A stretch of DNA of 64,000 bases, taken from the NCBI GenBank assembly GCA_026225945.1, contig JAMJFZ010001868.1:6540001-6604000 (forward strand), written 5' to 3'. Every line of letters begins with the position of its first letter. The first letter of the stretch is position 1. The translations under genes were made by a program, and so were the position numbers. Source of the stretch: Cricetomys ansorgei. Lineage: Eukaryota; Chordata; Mammalia; Rodentia; Nesomyidae. Shown one piece after another: positions 25,640 to 38,320 of the stretch. The notes below the pieces were generated by a model. The model did no database searches, was not told the DNA's origin, and was given only the letters and a program-made list of their open reading frames with translations.

Positions 25640-25845
25640 TTTTCACTCCTCTTTTGTCTACTGCAATACAATGACCAATAACCTTTAACTGTAAGATGAC
25701 TCTGGAAATTCAAATCACCCACAACACAACATCTGGAAGAGAAGGAGAAGATGGGAGAAAGGAAGTGGGGAGAGTGATGTGCATACAACACTCCTCTGTG
25801 AAATTCTTAAAAATACTAATATTAAAAAATAAAAATCTATAAGAC
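25640..25845 (+). mobile_element. Probable L1 3' tail
   Basis: Ends in AATACTAATATTAAAAAATA, closely like the end of the L1 at 24290-25019, after a GGGAGAAAGGAAGTGGGGAG purine block. The left edge is unclear. Confidence 0.5.
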
Positions 25846-26334
25846 AGATGGCCCTGGATTCCTCTCACCACAGTGATCTATGTCACAGTGAACCAACACT
25901 TCTAGATTTGCACAGTAAAAGAAAAAGTACTTTACAAATTACTTGATGCAACAGTTATTGGAGGGTTTTTGTTTTATTTTTGTATTGTCTTAACCAGGAA
26001 AAGTAACCTAAACTACTATACTGATGTAATATTTTCTTCCATGATAACTGGTCTTATTTTTAAAACTCCAAATTTAAGGATACATGCAGATTCTATCAAT
26101 TTTATATTTCAAATATACTGAATATGTTTTATATTCTAAGAATTAGGTATGTGTAATTCTGATACATGTCACAGGCAAGCCCATGTGTCTATCTTTGGAG
26201 TCACCACTTCCCTCTCTCTTTCCCTTGGACATCAGCCTTCTTCCTGCTCTCCTGTGTTAGTCTTAGAACACCTAAATGAGCACAGCCTCTGCATTCTTTG
26301 TACTCAACTCACAGTTATTTTCATTCTTCTACAA

Positions 26335-26565
26335 ATACATTTATTTAAGTACTTTGCTTATGAGTGTTTTACTTGTTTGTTTGTATATGCAACACTGCAT
26401 ATACTGCAACACTGCAAGAAGATGCCACAAGACAAGATCAGATTCCCCTGAAACTGTAGTTATAGATGATGGTTATGAATCTCAATGTGAATGCTGGAAA
26501 CCATCCTGGCTCCTCTGACAGAGTAGCATGTGCTCTGGAACCATAGAGTTACTTCTCCAGTGACT
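26335..26565 (-). mobile_element. B3/B2-family SINE
   Basis: CAGATTCCCCTGAAACTGTA, TAGATGATGGTTATGAATC, GTGAATGCTGGAAACC and AGTTACTTCTCCAGTGAC follow a reversed B3/B2. The open frames 26149-26518 overlap it. Confidence 0.65.
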
Positions 26566-28027
26566 TTTCCTACCCCCACTCTCATTCTATTTTCCAATAA
26601 TCATAACTCTATGAGTAGGATGTTTAAATATACTAAGGATACTGTTAAATACATCTTGAGTTGTAAATATAAATTACAATGGCAATATCTTTAATGTAAA
26701 AAAGTGCTACAGAAAATAATTTAGCATGGGGCTAGCAGTAGGCAACATTTTCTCTTATGTGCCCACTGCAAGATGCTGAAATAATTCTCAGACAGGCACA
26801 TCATTTTTCTGTCATTGATAATTAGCATTAGAAACAAAAAGGATACACATGTGATAGATTTTGAAAAGTGGAAGCAAATTTAGGCAATTTATGACTCTCC
26901 ACTTACTTGCTGTGGGATATTAAGGACAATGTCTTAATGACTTATTATTATACCTACAGATTAGTGCCATTTGTGTCCCCAGTTCCTAGGTTATAATTTT
27001 ATTAACATACAAATAGTCTTCAATAAGTCATACAACTAGAATCTTAAAAAGTTTAAATAATTAGGGTAAATGAAATGTAGGTATATATGGATTTTGTTCA
27101 CTCAGCTTGTCTACAGCTATGATAAGCCCGCCTAAGGTATTTTTTCTGGTATTTGTTGCTTCAGGTACTATGGCTGACACATTTATGTGATTTTTCATTT
27201 TACTATGTTTGTTAAATGAACTTGTTTTCCATCTATTATAGAAACCACAGGTAAACCTCTTCATTGATGAAAATAAAACTGACTTGACTTTGCGTATTTT
27301 TGATAAAATTATAATTGCTTTGAGATTCAATCTTTACACTGAAAATGAATCGGTTGACTAATAAGTTTTCCTAGTTTATCACTACATGGACAGTAGTTTG
27401 TCACTCTCTTATAAACTCATGTATAAAATCAGTCATTATCTTCTTCTAAAATGTGCTTATCGTAACACACTGCTTTAGGAAGAGAATATTCTATCTTTTA
27501 AAGTATGAATTAGATATTATTCTTGTAATCAGTGCTGCTGTATAGGAAACTCTAAGAGTAACAGCTTAATTACACAGTGTTTGATGTTATAGAAGCCAGG
27601 AAGCTTCATGTTCCTTCCAAATGTATGTCTTTTGGAACAGCTGAGCATCAATGTGTGATTCCAGCATTCATCAGTAAATGAATGGTGATGATCTATGATT
27701 CTGCTAAAACGCAATCATTTTTTCTTATAATGCAATTAAAATGTTGATTAAACGAGATTCAGATGTTTTACTTTCTCTGACTTTTTATGTGTTAATTCTT
27801 ATATATATTTTTAATTTCTGTTTACAGGAAAAAACTGCGTTTTCTAATTCAGTAAAATTCTTTACTATGCGGTTTTCTGGTCTTGGAAGTCCTATTAAGT
27901 TGGAATAATGCTAAACTTTTCTATCATTATTGCCTCATTACAGTCTATAGAATGTTTATAATGTATGCATGTATGAAGTTTTATTTGTTAATCCTTAAGT
28001 TCTTATGATATAGTAGCATAGTCTTAC

Positions 28028-28180
28028 CCAGTGATGTTCTAGCAGGCACTGCATCCTTATTGATCCAAAAAGACACCCAAGAAAGAACAACTGTTAAAAT
28101 ACATGGAATGTAAGTCTGAATAGTGAAGTAACCCATTCTTCTGCTCAAGTCAAAAAAAATCGTCATGATAATATAATCTC
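28028..28180 (-). CDS. Gabrg1: Gabrg1 exon 7 (M1 and start of M2)
   Basis: 153 nt, acceptor TTCTTATAG, donor CTGG|GTAAGA; phase 1 in and out. Encodes about residues 255-306: [15 protein letters not shown], then transmembrane M1 ([20 protein letters not shown], including the conserved mid-helix Pro), the M1-M2 linker [11 protein letters not shown] and the first residues of M2 (TSLG). The VPAR motif at the cytoplasmic end of M2 is the anion-selectivity signature of GABA-A and glycine receptors. The open frame extends beyond the donor into intron sequence; the exon stops at 28028. Confidence 0.97.
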
Positions 28181-28331
28181 CTATAAGAAACAGATATGTT
28201 TTATAGTGAGAAAAACATATAAAATGTACATTCTACTTTACACACATTTATATACATATATACATTTATATACATAAGTAACAATGGCATTCGCCAGCAG
28301 TACTGCCTATTGACTTCTGTTTTCTCCTTAC
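28181..28331 (-). other. Gabrg1 intron 6 (151 nt)
   Basis: GTAAGG...TTCTTATAG. Short AT-rich intron between exons 6 and 7. No repeat other than short TATACAT runs. Confidence 0.95.
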
Positions 28332-28469
28332 CAGAGATTGTGTGAGAGATTTCAGTTGAATTTCGTAACCCTACAAATGCAAACTGATATAATCTCCAGT
28401 ACTTAGGATCTGCCACTTCCACAGAGGGCTTTTTCCACTTGTACTCAATTTCATTTTTAGGGTATCCAT
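28332..28469 (-). CDS. Gabrg1: Gabrg1 exon 6
   Basis: 138 nt, acceptor TCTCTCTAG, donor TCTG|GTAAGG; begins with AT, completing the Tyr codon from exon 5, and ends one base into a Gly codon. Encodes about residues 209-255: [20 protein letters not shown], then [20 protein letters not shown] and SHTIS. This is the last part of the extracellular domain before M1. LRNSTE contains a third N-glycosylation sequon (N~245). It is separated from exon 7 by only 151 nt, and a long TG repeat lies about 150 nt upstream of its acceptor on the gene strand. Confidence 0.97.
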
Positions 28470-28619
28470 CTAGAGAGAAAATTGTAATAAAATATATGTA
28501 GCTTAGCAAAATTCAAACAAATTAGCATTGCAAGACTAACAGCATCCAAATAGTGGCTATTGAAAATTCTTACTCATTCAGTGTTATAAGGGTTGTCAAG
28601 TATAAAAATGATAACTAAA

Positions 28620-28620
<1 letters not shown>

Positions 28621-28667
<47 letters not shown>

Positions 28668-28683
28668 GTGTGCGCGTGCGTGC
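28621..28683 (+). repeat. (TG)n with CG-containing end
   Basis: About 60 nt of alternating TG ending in GTGCGCGTGCGTGC, a Z-DNA-prone pattern. It is about 150 nt upstream of exon 6 on the gene strand. Confidence 0.95.
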
Positions 28684-30644
28684 TTTAAAGAATTATATAA
28701 CATTTATGATGGTTATAGGTATGAATTTTCTTTTAATATTGACTAGTTTGAGAATGGGAGAATCATGTTAAATTGGCCCTATTGTCCTTATTCATGAATC
28801 TCAATTTGGCCTAGTAATCATCGACCAGGAACTTGGGAACCACTTCAGACTCTTCATGTGCTAGAATTACAAGTCTACAGCACTATGGTCTGGTAATTGC
28901 TATATTCTGCTAAACTTTATCCCTGAAATACTCTCAAAACTGACACATTAATTCAACATGTTATTAAAATATCCTCATGTCTAGGTTGATTGCAAGCTTA
29001 CTTTCTGATTATAATTTCTTACACGAATCCTTGTGGCTAAAATATTTTCTTATTTGTAATCATTTATAACTTTTTGAAATACTTTAAAGAATGAAAATTT
29101 TAATTGTTTCTAGAGAAAAGTTGGTGTATCATATTACAGAATCAGAACTCACTAATCACTCTACATGGTTTTCAAATAAATATATTATTTTCCAGGATAT
29201 TCTGCTCTTAAACCAATAGAATAGCTGTCATCTCTGCTGACATATTTAACAATGTTTACTCTCTCAGTTTCTTCATTTGTTTCTCTCTCTTGTCACACTA
29301 TGTCTTACTAGCTCTTAATCATTTTAGGTACAGAAACTATAGAGTATATTTGTACAATATTGTTGGCTCCTATAAAGAGAATTGTAACACTGAGGGTATA
29401 GTAGAATTTTCTACTGTTATAGCTATAGGGCTATAGTAGAATCTTCTATACTTTGTTGTGAAGTACTGAAGGAAAAAAATTAAATTTCCCTCTTGGACTT
29501 TGTAATCAATCTGAAAAACTGTGACTATAATATGTTTGTGTCATTGACACCTAACATCCTTTATTAGAATATACTAATCCCTAGTAATACCAATCAAAGC
29601 CAACTGAAGATCACACCCATGGTTTGGACTGCAACCTTTAAGAAGTAACAATGACTGCCAGATCATCAATATTTACCTATCAAGTATGCCTTGAGTTTTC
29701 CCAATATTCACACCATGAATGGGAACTGAATTTACTTCCCTGTGACAATGCTTAGAAAACAAAGAACTGAGATTTGAGCAGATTAGTGTAAGAAATGTGT
29801 TGTAGTATGTCAAATTTATTAATATATTCATGGAACTTATTAATGACGTAAAAAATATTTTGGAAGTAAACATGAAACAAAATTTGGTAAACCTTAGGAA
29901 TGGCTAGTTAATCTGCACTGTAGTAGGGAATGGCTGAGACTGTAAACAAAGATCATAATTTGTGAAATGGAAAATAGCGTAGATAACTCATCAATATAGC
30001 CAACGGCACTTTCACAATGACTACATATTTCAAAGTCTTGTTTATTATCTGCATAAGTATGTATTCATATAAAATATTCCTGAATAGTAATGCATTAGTA
30101 ATTATTGAATATATTAATATTTCAACACATCATTATAACTGTCTTATTGAAAGATAATACCAGAATAGGATTTTATTTTCAAATTATTGGAATCTAAACA
30201 CTGTTCTGCATTTGACCAATTTTTTATCAATTTAATAAACTTACATGCACTTTGGCTTTTTCAACACATTAAAGTCATCTCAAATACTTGCTATTCACAC
30301 ACTAAATACTTTTAATTCAACCAATTTTTGAAAAATAGTTTAAAAGCCAGCATAATAAAGTTAAATGTTGCATCAGGAAGATTAATATAAATTAAACAAA
30401 ATTTTTATTTATGGTTGTGTAAAAACATTTGAATGAAAGCCCAGATTCACAGCTCCTTTGAGTATTCAAAATAATAAGAAGGAATACATTATTTTTCCTT
30501 TTCTGTTTGTTTGTATTTTCAGAATTTCAGAGGCGTTAAGGGGGGAGAAATTTTAAACAGAATAGAGTACATAAAATCCATTTCAATAATAGCAAAGAAG
30601 ATAAAAATTAAAGGGGCATTGAAATAAAGTTGTAAAGACTATTG

Positions 30645-30692
30645 TTTATATATATACACATATATATACACATATATATACACATATAATCA
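30645..30692 (+). repeat. (TATATATACACA)n repeat
   Basis: About four imperfect units alternating TATA and CACA blocks. Confidence 0.9.
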
Positions 30693-30871
30693 CCTTTTCA
30701 TTTAAAACCAACAAACATTTATTTTACTCATTTACAATAAGCATAGTTACTTACTTGCAATAAACATTTGTTTTACTTAAAAGTTGAAGAATAATCAACA
30801 TACTTCTAAGATTATATTTTATTTCATTTTGTATATTAATAAAGTATTTCAATCTAAAATTTATAGAATTA

Positions 30872-31045
<174 letters not shown>

Positions 31046-31329
31046 CTAATTTTAAAACATCATTTGGTCCTCCTGTCCTAGACTATGATATAATAGATTA
31101 CAAAAATAGCCTTTAAGTTTAATCATAAACATTACATTATTATTCACTATTGAGTAAGTAATTCAAACATTTCTTCTTCAGTTACCTAAGTATCAACTCT
31201 CTGTGTTTCAATTCTTACATTTAAATTTAAGAACAAAACTTTAGGAACTTCATGAATACTTATATGCAAATAGGTGTTCATAGATATGTAAAATTATTAC
31301 AATCTACAAGGTTATGTGTGATTATTTCC

Positions 31330-31765
31330 CTCTGAATTTAGTATAATCATCTTCAGGGACAACACATGCCAAACACACATGCCAAAGTTTGAAGGTAAAA
31401 CCCCATGGGACCTCAATTGTACACAAAATACAACATGTAACTGAGGAAAGCTGGAAGCAGCATAGGTGGTCTTCCAGGAACAAGCACATCAATTGGTTGT
31501 CCAATGGCAATGGCCATCCCAGAAAATATACATAAAAGTAACATTATACAGACTAAGCAAGTTATATTTAGTTATATATATATATATTATATACGTACAC
31601 TCACATACACACACACACACACACACACATATATATGTGTGTGTGTGTAATAACAAACGTTCATAAGTTTGAAGGGTCACAGGGAGGGTTTGGAGGGAGT
31701 TAAGGGAAGGGAGAAGTGTTGTAACTATATTATAACCTCAAAAATATAACTAAACAATAAAAATA
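31330..31765 (+). mobile_element. L1 3' end
   Basis: AACAAGCACATCAATTGGTT, CCAATGGCAATGGCCATCC, AAAGTAACATTATACAGACT, a TA/CA/TG microsatellite (31577-31648), CAGGGAGGGTTTGGAGGGAG, GTAACTATATTATAACCTCA and an A-rich tail follow a rodent L1 3' UTR closely. Confidence 0.85.
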
Positions 31766-31767
31766 AA

Positions 31768-31847
31768 TGATTTTATTTATTTATTTTATTTTATTTTATT
31801 TTATTTTATTTTATTTTATTTTATTTTATTTTATTTTATTTTATTTT
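31768..31847 (+). repeat. (TTTTA)n
   Basis: About 16 units. It is the expanded A-tail of the reversed B1 that follows. Confidence 0.97.
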
Positions 31848-31986
31848 CCAAAACAGGGTTTCTCAGTTGTAACTCTGGCTGTCCTTGAACTCACTCTGTA
31901 GACCAGGCTGGGCTTGAACTCACAGGGTTCTGCCTGTCTCCTTCCCAAGTACTGAGATTAAAGGCCTGGGCCTTCACTGCCTGGTG
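31848..31986 (-). mobile_element. B1 SINE
   Basis: Reversed B1: AACAGGGTTTCTCAGTTG, CTGGCTGTCCTTGAACTCAC, GTAGACCAGGCTGGGCTTG, ACTGAGATTAAAGGC. Confidence 0.95.
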
Positions 31987-32149
31987 GTTTCTAATATGTA
32001 TACACGTTTAAGGTAATAAATTACATAGATTGAAACCGTACATTAATGTTTTCATGGTGATATTTACTACAGTGCTAAAAATTAGAATAATATTAAATTC
32101 CAAGGTAAAAGTCACTGTAAATTTCATTATACATTAAGAAATATAAGCC

Positions 32150-32345
32150 AAGGCTGGAGAGAGACGACTCAGCAGCTAAGCACACAAACTGATCTTGCAG
32201 AGGAGCCATTTTGATTCCCAGCACCCACGTAGTGACACCCAACCATCCATAACTCTAGTATCCAGGCGATTCACCTCCCTCTTCTGATTTCCACCAGGCA
32301 TGCGTGTGGTAAACATGTGAGCAAAATTCTTAAAGATATGAAATG
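32150..32345 (+). mobile_element. B2 SINE
   Basis: AAGGCTGGAGAGAGACGACT (A-box head), TGATTCCCAGCACCCACG (B-box region), AACCATCCATAACTCTAGTA, CCTCTTCTGATTTCC, then an A-rich end. Confidence 0.92.
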
Positions 32346-32603
32346 AAAATATTTAAAGTAACATCAAATAAATGAATACAAATTAAAATATGATATGAAA
32401 CCTTTTCTGCTTCCAGGTCGGAGGAAGGCCAAGCATTTTCCCAGACCTTTCACATATATGCAAATCTGAGTATAAAAACGTGTCACCAAAAAAGTTCCCA
32501 TTTTAGATCTTAGCAAATGAAAGGGGCCCTTGTGTCCCACTCTGCTGGTGTGAAGGACTATTTGGGAGCTGATAATGTGACTCCATTTTACGATCGACAT
32601 TAC

Positions 32604-32824
32604 CGTAGAGTGTACAGAACTCTTCCATCGCTCCAAATCCGCAGCAGCCGATTAGGCGTTGTTATCCAGTGTGCATCAGATTTCCTCGAGTTCCTGAAGA
32701 ATGTGTCAGGAATCCAAATTTTCCCCACCATGTTGCTGTTAAGCATAAGCACTTTCATTGTGCTATTGAACTTTAAACGGCTGTCAAACCAGGTTTGGGC
32801 AAAAATTATGTCTATCGTGTACTC
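32604..32824 (-). CDS. Gabrg1: Gabrg1 exon 4 (ligand/benzodiazepine face)
   Basis: 221 nt, acceptor TTCTTGTAG, donor CTACG|GTAATG; starts in phase 0 and ends two bases into an Arg codon. Encodes about residues 108-181, with family landmarks [16 protein letters not shown] (N-glycosylation sequon, N~127), [13 protein letters not shown] and [15 protein letters not shown]. The residue aligned with gamma-2 Phe77 is Ile (I~114), and the one aligned with gamma-2 Met130 is Leu (L~167). From family knowledge these two positions line the benzodiazepine/zolpidem pocket at the alpha/gamma interface, and these substitutions underlie the altered drug response of gamma-1 receptors. The coding frame is fully open. 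The plus-strand open frame overlapping it (32517-32843) is a shadow. Confidence 0.97.
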
Positions 32825-35800
32825 CTACAAGAATAAAAAATAATTTTATATTAATAATGCTTTTGGATGTTTTCTTCAGAAATGTGAATTTTTAGAGTAT
32901 AGATTTCCTATAAATGAATAGCATTTAGATTAAGTCTTTCTGAGGAAAATAATTATGGCATTTTAATCTTCCTTTGAAATGATTTCAAGTAACTCATATA
33001 AAGTGAAATTCAGTAATCCCAGATGCCTTTTGTGGCTTTAATCTTTTGTATTTTTTTCAGTTTCATAATTTGTCAATCTTAGCAATTAACTATCTTATTG
33101 TTAAATTTAAATTTGCTTATATCTACATCACTCTCTCTATAAACATGTTCAAAATCAAGGAGCAAATATTCACCAAATTTTATAAAATCACTCAAAATAT
33201 CTTTAGTCTGAAAAATTGATTCTCATTATTTCAGTACAATAGTATTAAATATCTTCTATTAACTACAAAGAAACCAACTAACTAAACATCACATTAAGGG
33301 TTCTATATGCTATGTTGTTATAAAAACTTTATAACATTTTGTAAAATATATATCCAAAAATATCTATGATACAATGTAAAGAACTTTTTCCATATCAGAG
33401 TTAATAATTTCCAATGGACATTTATAGGGCTGAAAGTAAAATTCATATTACAGTTCCCAACATGAAGACTGAGGTTTCAACACTCTTAGAATAGGAAGAA
33501 ACTACCAGGAGAAAGCAGTGGGATTAGGAAAAAGCACTCAGATCAGACATTACCTACTTTCTATCCTGACAAAATGCCTGTCATTCAATAAACATTAAAA
33601 TTATTTAATAAAACTTAAGGGAAGAAGAACCTCAAATGGTATGTAGGAAGGACTGAAAAAAATGTGTCTGTGGGGACATTTGCTTGTGTGTACACAACTT
33701 TGACATTAAAAGAAGAAATAAAATAATTTAAAAATATGAAGTATCAGATTGGGTGCATGTGTCAGGGAAGACTGATTCCTCATTCTTGATGTGGTATTTG
33801 CAGTTGGTCAATTTGTGTTACAGGAAATAACCATAAGAGATGGAAGCATGATTGGGAGTTTGGTTAATGAATATTTAATATTGATTTTTTAAGTCAGGGA
33901 GACTAATGAGTAAACAGTCTGGGATTCAACTATTAATAGGGAAATTGGATCAAACCCTAGATTGCAGAAAGAATATTTATCATTTGGTTACTGGAATATA
34001 GAGATAAATTGAGAAGGGAAACTTCATTTTACTGTACACTTATGATGTAGATTATTAATCATCTTTCTGAATATTATCAGTGGCTTGCTACATAATCTCT
34101 GCATTTGTTTAGAAGGGTAAATGGGTTTCTAAATGTACTGTCAATACCCTGACTGTTCTTGAGGTTTATGGAAAATGCATGGATGTATATCTTTAACCCC
34201 TTTCTCACTCCCTTGTCACAACAAATGTCACTTAATAAGTATTGGAAATCAATTGTGATTTATCTAAATATCCTCTTCACTTACTCAAATGTTAGCTATT
34301 TGAATACCAACACTAACTTTGGCAATGATGGAAAGCTAGTTTATAACCATAAATAAAACACAGTGAAGGATCTGTACAGCCCTGAAAAAGAATGTGGTCC
34401 ATGCTATTTAATAGAGTCAAGTCATACACTTAGATAGGAAAATACAGAAGAAAATTCATAATAAAGTAGATGGGATTGTTGCCTGGGAAATATAGCCAGT
34501 ATTGACTTGCATAAGGAGCATCATGATACTTAGCTTCAGGATTCTTAAGATGGTATAAAAATGACATTTAAGAACTGTTTTTCCTATAATTTAATTTGTG
34601 CAAACAGCACAAGTGTCAATAATGTATCAATTCCAATTCTGGGCTATAAACCTAGGGCTCTCTACCTGCATGGTTATGTGCTCAGCACAGGACTTTGTTT
34701 CATAATACATATTCCCAATGTGTTCATTGCTTTTGGGTGAGTTATTGTGTCTACGAGGTCACATTTCTATAAATAGAAAATATTAAAGAAAAGTAAAAGG
34801 TTTCCACTCACAATTAATCCATGATCAAAAGAAAGAGATGCAGAGCACATTTCTTGGTAACTTGTCCTTCACAAAGCTTTACAGGAGCTATAGTCCCAAA
34901 CCCTTTTAAACTGCTAATCCTTAATAAATGTCTTACTGAGATAAGAAGGTTATTTAAGTCTGTGGCATTTTATATTTAATCAAAAATCCCCTTTTGTTTA
35001 CTCATTCATACTAAAGTAATTTCCAGAATATGATCAAACTATGTTCTTGTACTTCATGTTCCTATTTAAAGATCATAATCATCTGCATAAAATTTAGAAA
35101 ATATCTGAAATGGAATTTCTATTGACTCAGAACAAGTACAATAGCTTCTAGGAGAAACAATTTTAAGATAAGAAATAGTACACTTGATACTTGGGATCTG
35201 ACATACTCCATAGACTTTACTCTCTCTATGAAATTTAACCAAAAAATGAATAAGTGTAAAAATTGTGTTACTTTGAATTATAATGTGGTCAGACAAAAGC
35301 ATAAGTGTATATTGAAACTATACATGACATTTTACACTTAAAAGTATTGAATAATTCAGGTTTACAGGTGGGATTTTGATTGCTTTTTGTTTGTTTTTGG
35401 AATGGAAGAATCTTCACACAAAATTCACAATCCCAATAAGTGATTAGTACAAATGAGTAACTTTATTATGCAGTTTGACCAAAACTTATCTTGTCTGTCT
35501 ACCTTCATATTAATATCTCCTTTAACTACTTAATTTCATGGCCAAAATAAAAATAGAAATTAAACCATTTTCAGCTATAAGCTGAAGATACAGGGAGAGA
35601 GATGAATGTTGAATCCATATTATAAGAGTATTACTAGTAATAGTACACAAACAGCAACTATATTTTGATTATTTATCCTAAGAAAAAAGAAGCCTCTTGA
35701 GAATATCATAATAGGATAAGGTAAGGTAAAATATCTGATGGGCTTTGTTTTCTCAAAATATCAAATGAGAACATTGTAGTCGCACAACAGTTCAATGTGA

Positions 35801-37595
35801 GAGATACAAGAAATTCCCATAAATCCTGCATTAAGCTGTGAACCTATTGGCTCTGGGTTCTATATCTCTCTGTGAATGTAATTTGCAAATATCACACAAT
35901 GTCATGCATACTCATTCAGTAAATAATTTTTGACAGTCTAGTTATTGTGCTCTTTATCTTTGTTTGCTCCAAATGGACAACAAACAGACACTTCTTTGAT
36001 ATAATATGAGCATAGTAAAAACTTGAAAATCAATAAAAATTGAAAGAGGTGTAAATAAACAGAAACAAACTGGCAGAGATTGTTTTTAGCTGTGAAAAAT
36101 TTAAAAGAATTATTGACATAATGTACGCGTAGTCCGAAGTTTGGAAAATACAAGGCAGTGTGATTTATAAATTGGTGATAAGACTCTAAACTGCAGGACA
36201 TATTAAGAAGATGAAAGAGAGAAAGCCATCCATAACCAGTGAGTGCTCTTCTTTTTGTGCATCAGGGGTGTGTTTTCCTCAAATACACAGCATATCTTAC
36301 ATCTGTAAGCTTTTGTCAATTTAACATAAAATTTACAATTTTTCAGAGATATGAATCCAGTTGTAAATCTATATACTACTAAAATTGGGGCTGAGAAACT
36401 AAAGTCCTAGTAGTTCCTTTGCTGACTTTCTGTATCATGCCAAATCTTATATTTACTACTAGGTATACGTTTTGGGATATTCTGCATGTAATTTCACAGA
36501 GTAAAATATAAAAATGAGTATTGGTCACAGAACAACTAAACTCTACCATAATGTGGAAACTAAGAATTTCCTCGGCCTTAGGGAGACTCTAGCACAACAC
36601 TGCCAGCGTTAGCACCCATTTCTAAACAGTAAGTACTCAGATCTGCGCAAAACTACCTCCATAGATTTGTAGTAATCAGGTTCTCCAGAGGAAAAACACA
36701 TAAGCAAGATGGGGGGAGGGGGCAAAAGAGACAATAATCTCAAGCTTGGCTTTCTGGAGGTCGCATCTGTCTTTGAATAACTGAATTGTTCTTTTAATAT
36801 TTCATGTGACTGTGTGAAGCTAACCCATGCTACAGAAGTTAGTTTGCTGTATTTGAACATTGCTGTAATGTACGTTAATAAAATTTTTAAACACACACAC
36901 ACACACACGGTCTAGGATAGTATTTTTGAACAAGCTACTGGCAATCTTAAGCAAGGTAAAATAACACAGAAATCATCCATCATGGTGCTGTCAAACTGGG
37001 AATAGCTAGCTTTCTTTGGCTTTGGAATGTATAACAAAAATTATCCGCCTTTCTTTCTAGACAAAGGAGAAGGAGCATTTTTGGTGGCAGAGAGAAAATT
37101 GTCACACTTGTTTTCTTGTCTCAGCTCTCGTTTCAGTCAGTTTTGTGTCGTAATTTCTCAGTTAAATGGAAAAAGAGCAAATTAAAATTTACATTTATAG
37201 GTTCATGCTTGCATTTTTATTGTGGTCTAAGTTTTATCTAAATGATCATCAATTCTAGAAAGAAAAGACTGACCCTGAGAACATGTGACATGAAGCCTAG
37301 GAAGCTATTAGGATTCAGATTTGTGTGTGAAGCATCATCGATGTAAGATACAGTGTATTAATACACACATTTAAAGCTTTCATTGCAAGACCACTAAATA
37401 TGATTTTCCCAAAGCATTCTCATTTTCTTTCTAGAGTCTATAATATTTTTTTTTACAAAATAGTTATTCTACATTTTCAAGTTCTGTCTTTTCATGCTCT
37501 CCTGATTTTTCTTGCCTTAACTGGGATTCGAGGAAGAAATTTCATAAGGGATGACAACATTTAAGAAGTTTTCATCACAACACTGGCATCTGTAA

Positions 37596-37790
37596 TTGCA
37601 CTGTGACACAGCTGGTTTTTCTCCTTTCATCCCTCCCTCCCTCTGTCCCTCTCTCATTCCCTCCCCCTTCCTTTTCTCCACTCTTCTTTCTCTCCTCCTT
37701 TCCTCCTTTCTACCCTGCCATCCTCCCACCCTCCCCTCTTCCTTTATCTCCTCCTCCACCCTTCCCACACTTTGCCCTCTCTACCACATT
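37596..37790 (+). repeat. C/T-rich tract
   Basis: About 170 nt of CCCTCC/CTTTC, nearly pure pyrimidine. Open frames on both strands (37517-37815) are low-complexity artefacts. Confidence 0.9.
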
Positions 37791-38111
37791 TACTGGTGAT
37801 TGCACTACAGGCTAAATTAGCAGCTCCACATTTATTTTACAATATAAGAAAGTACAAGTCATTATCAAATTTACTTTTATAACAAATGGCACTGGGCTCA
37901 CTAGTAACAGTTTAAATTAATATGAATTCATATATAGATCTTGTCTCTTGAAGAAAATGGGCATTTCTGCTAATTTTTGTTTTTTTGTTTTTTGTGGGGT
38001 TTTTTTCCCTCTCTCATAGAAAGAGGCCTTATCTTTCTAACTGAAGAGGAATTGCAAATTTTTTTCAGCAGGTAAGTAATAATATTTATACTCTGGTAAA
38101 ATAATAATTTT

Positions 38112-38320
38112 GGGTTATTGTGATGATTCAATAGGTAAGAGTCATTTCTGCACGAGTCTGAGGTCCTGAGTTTGACCTTCAGGAGCCAGGTAATAGGTGG
38201 GAGAAGAGAAATATTTCCAGAATGTTGGCCCCTGATCTCCACATGTGGTGCATGTATCCACATGCACACTCATCATAAATGCAAACAAAACATTTCAGGA
38301 ATAAATAAAATAAAGTTTAC
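38112..38320 (+). mobile_element. B3 SINE
   Basis: GATTCAATAGGTAAGAG, TGAGGTCCTGAGTTTGACC, GGTGGGAGAAGAGAA, TGATCTCCACATGTGGTGC and an A-rich tail. Confidence 0.75.

Larger units (their letters stand above)
25236..28027 (-). other. Gabrg1 intron 7 (2.8 kb)
   Basis: GTAAGA...TTCACAG. Contains a probable L1 tail (25640-25845) and a B3/B2 SINE (26335-26565). The rest (25250-25630, 25850-26330, 26570-28020) has no feature I recognise. Confidence 0.9.

Noticed and set aside
25456..25791. 111-codon minus-strand frame near exon 8
   Set aside because: No splice-site or family support, and it overlaps a probable L1 tail.
32150..32230. tRNA-like A/B box sequence
   Set aside because: It is the head of a B2 SINE, not a tRNA gene.
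32364..32843. Open frames 32517-32843 (plus) and 32364-32636 (minus, other frame) over exon 4
   Set aside because: Shadows of exon 4; the true frame is fixed by neighbouring exon phases and conserved residues.
37517..37815. Ser/Pro/Leu-rich and Arg/Glu-rich frames
   Set aside because: Translation of a pyrimidine-rich simple tract.
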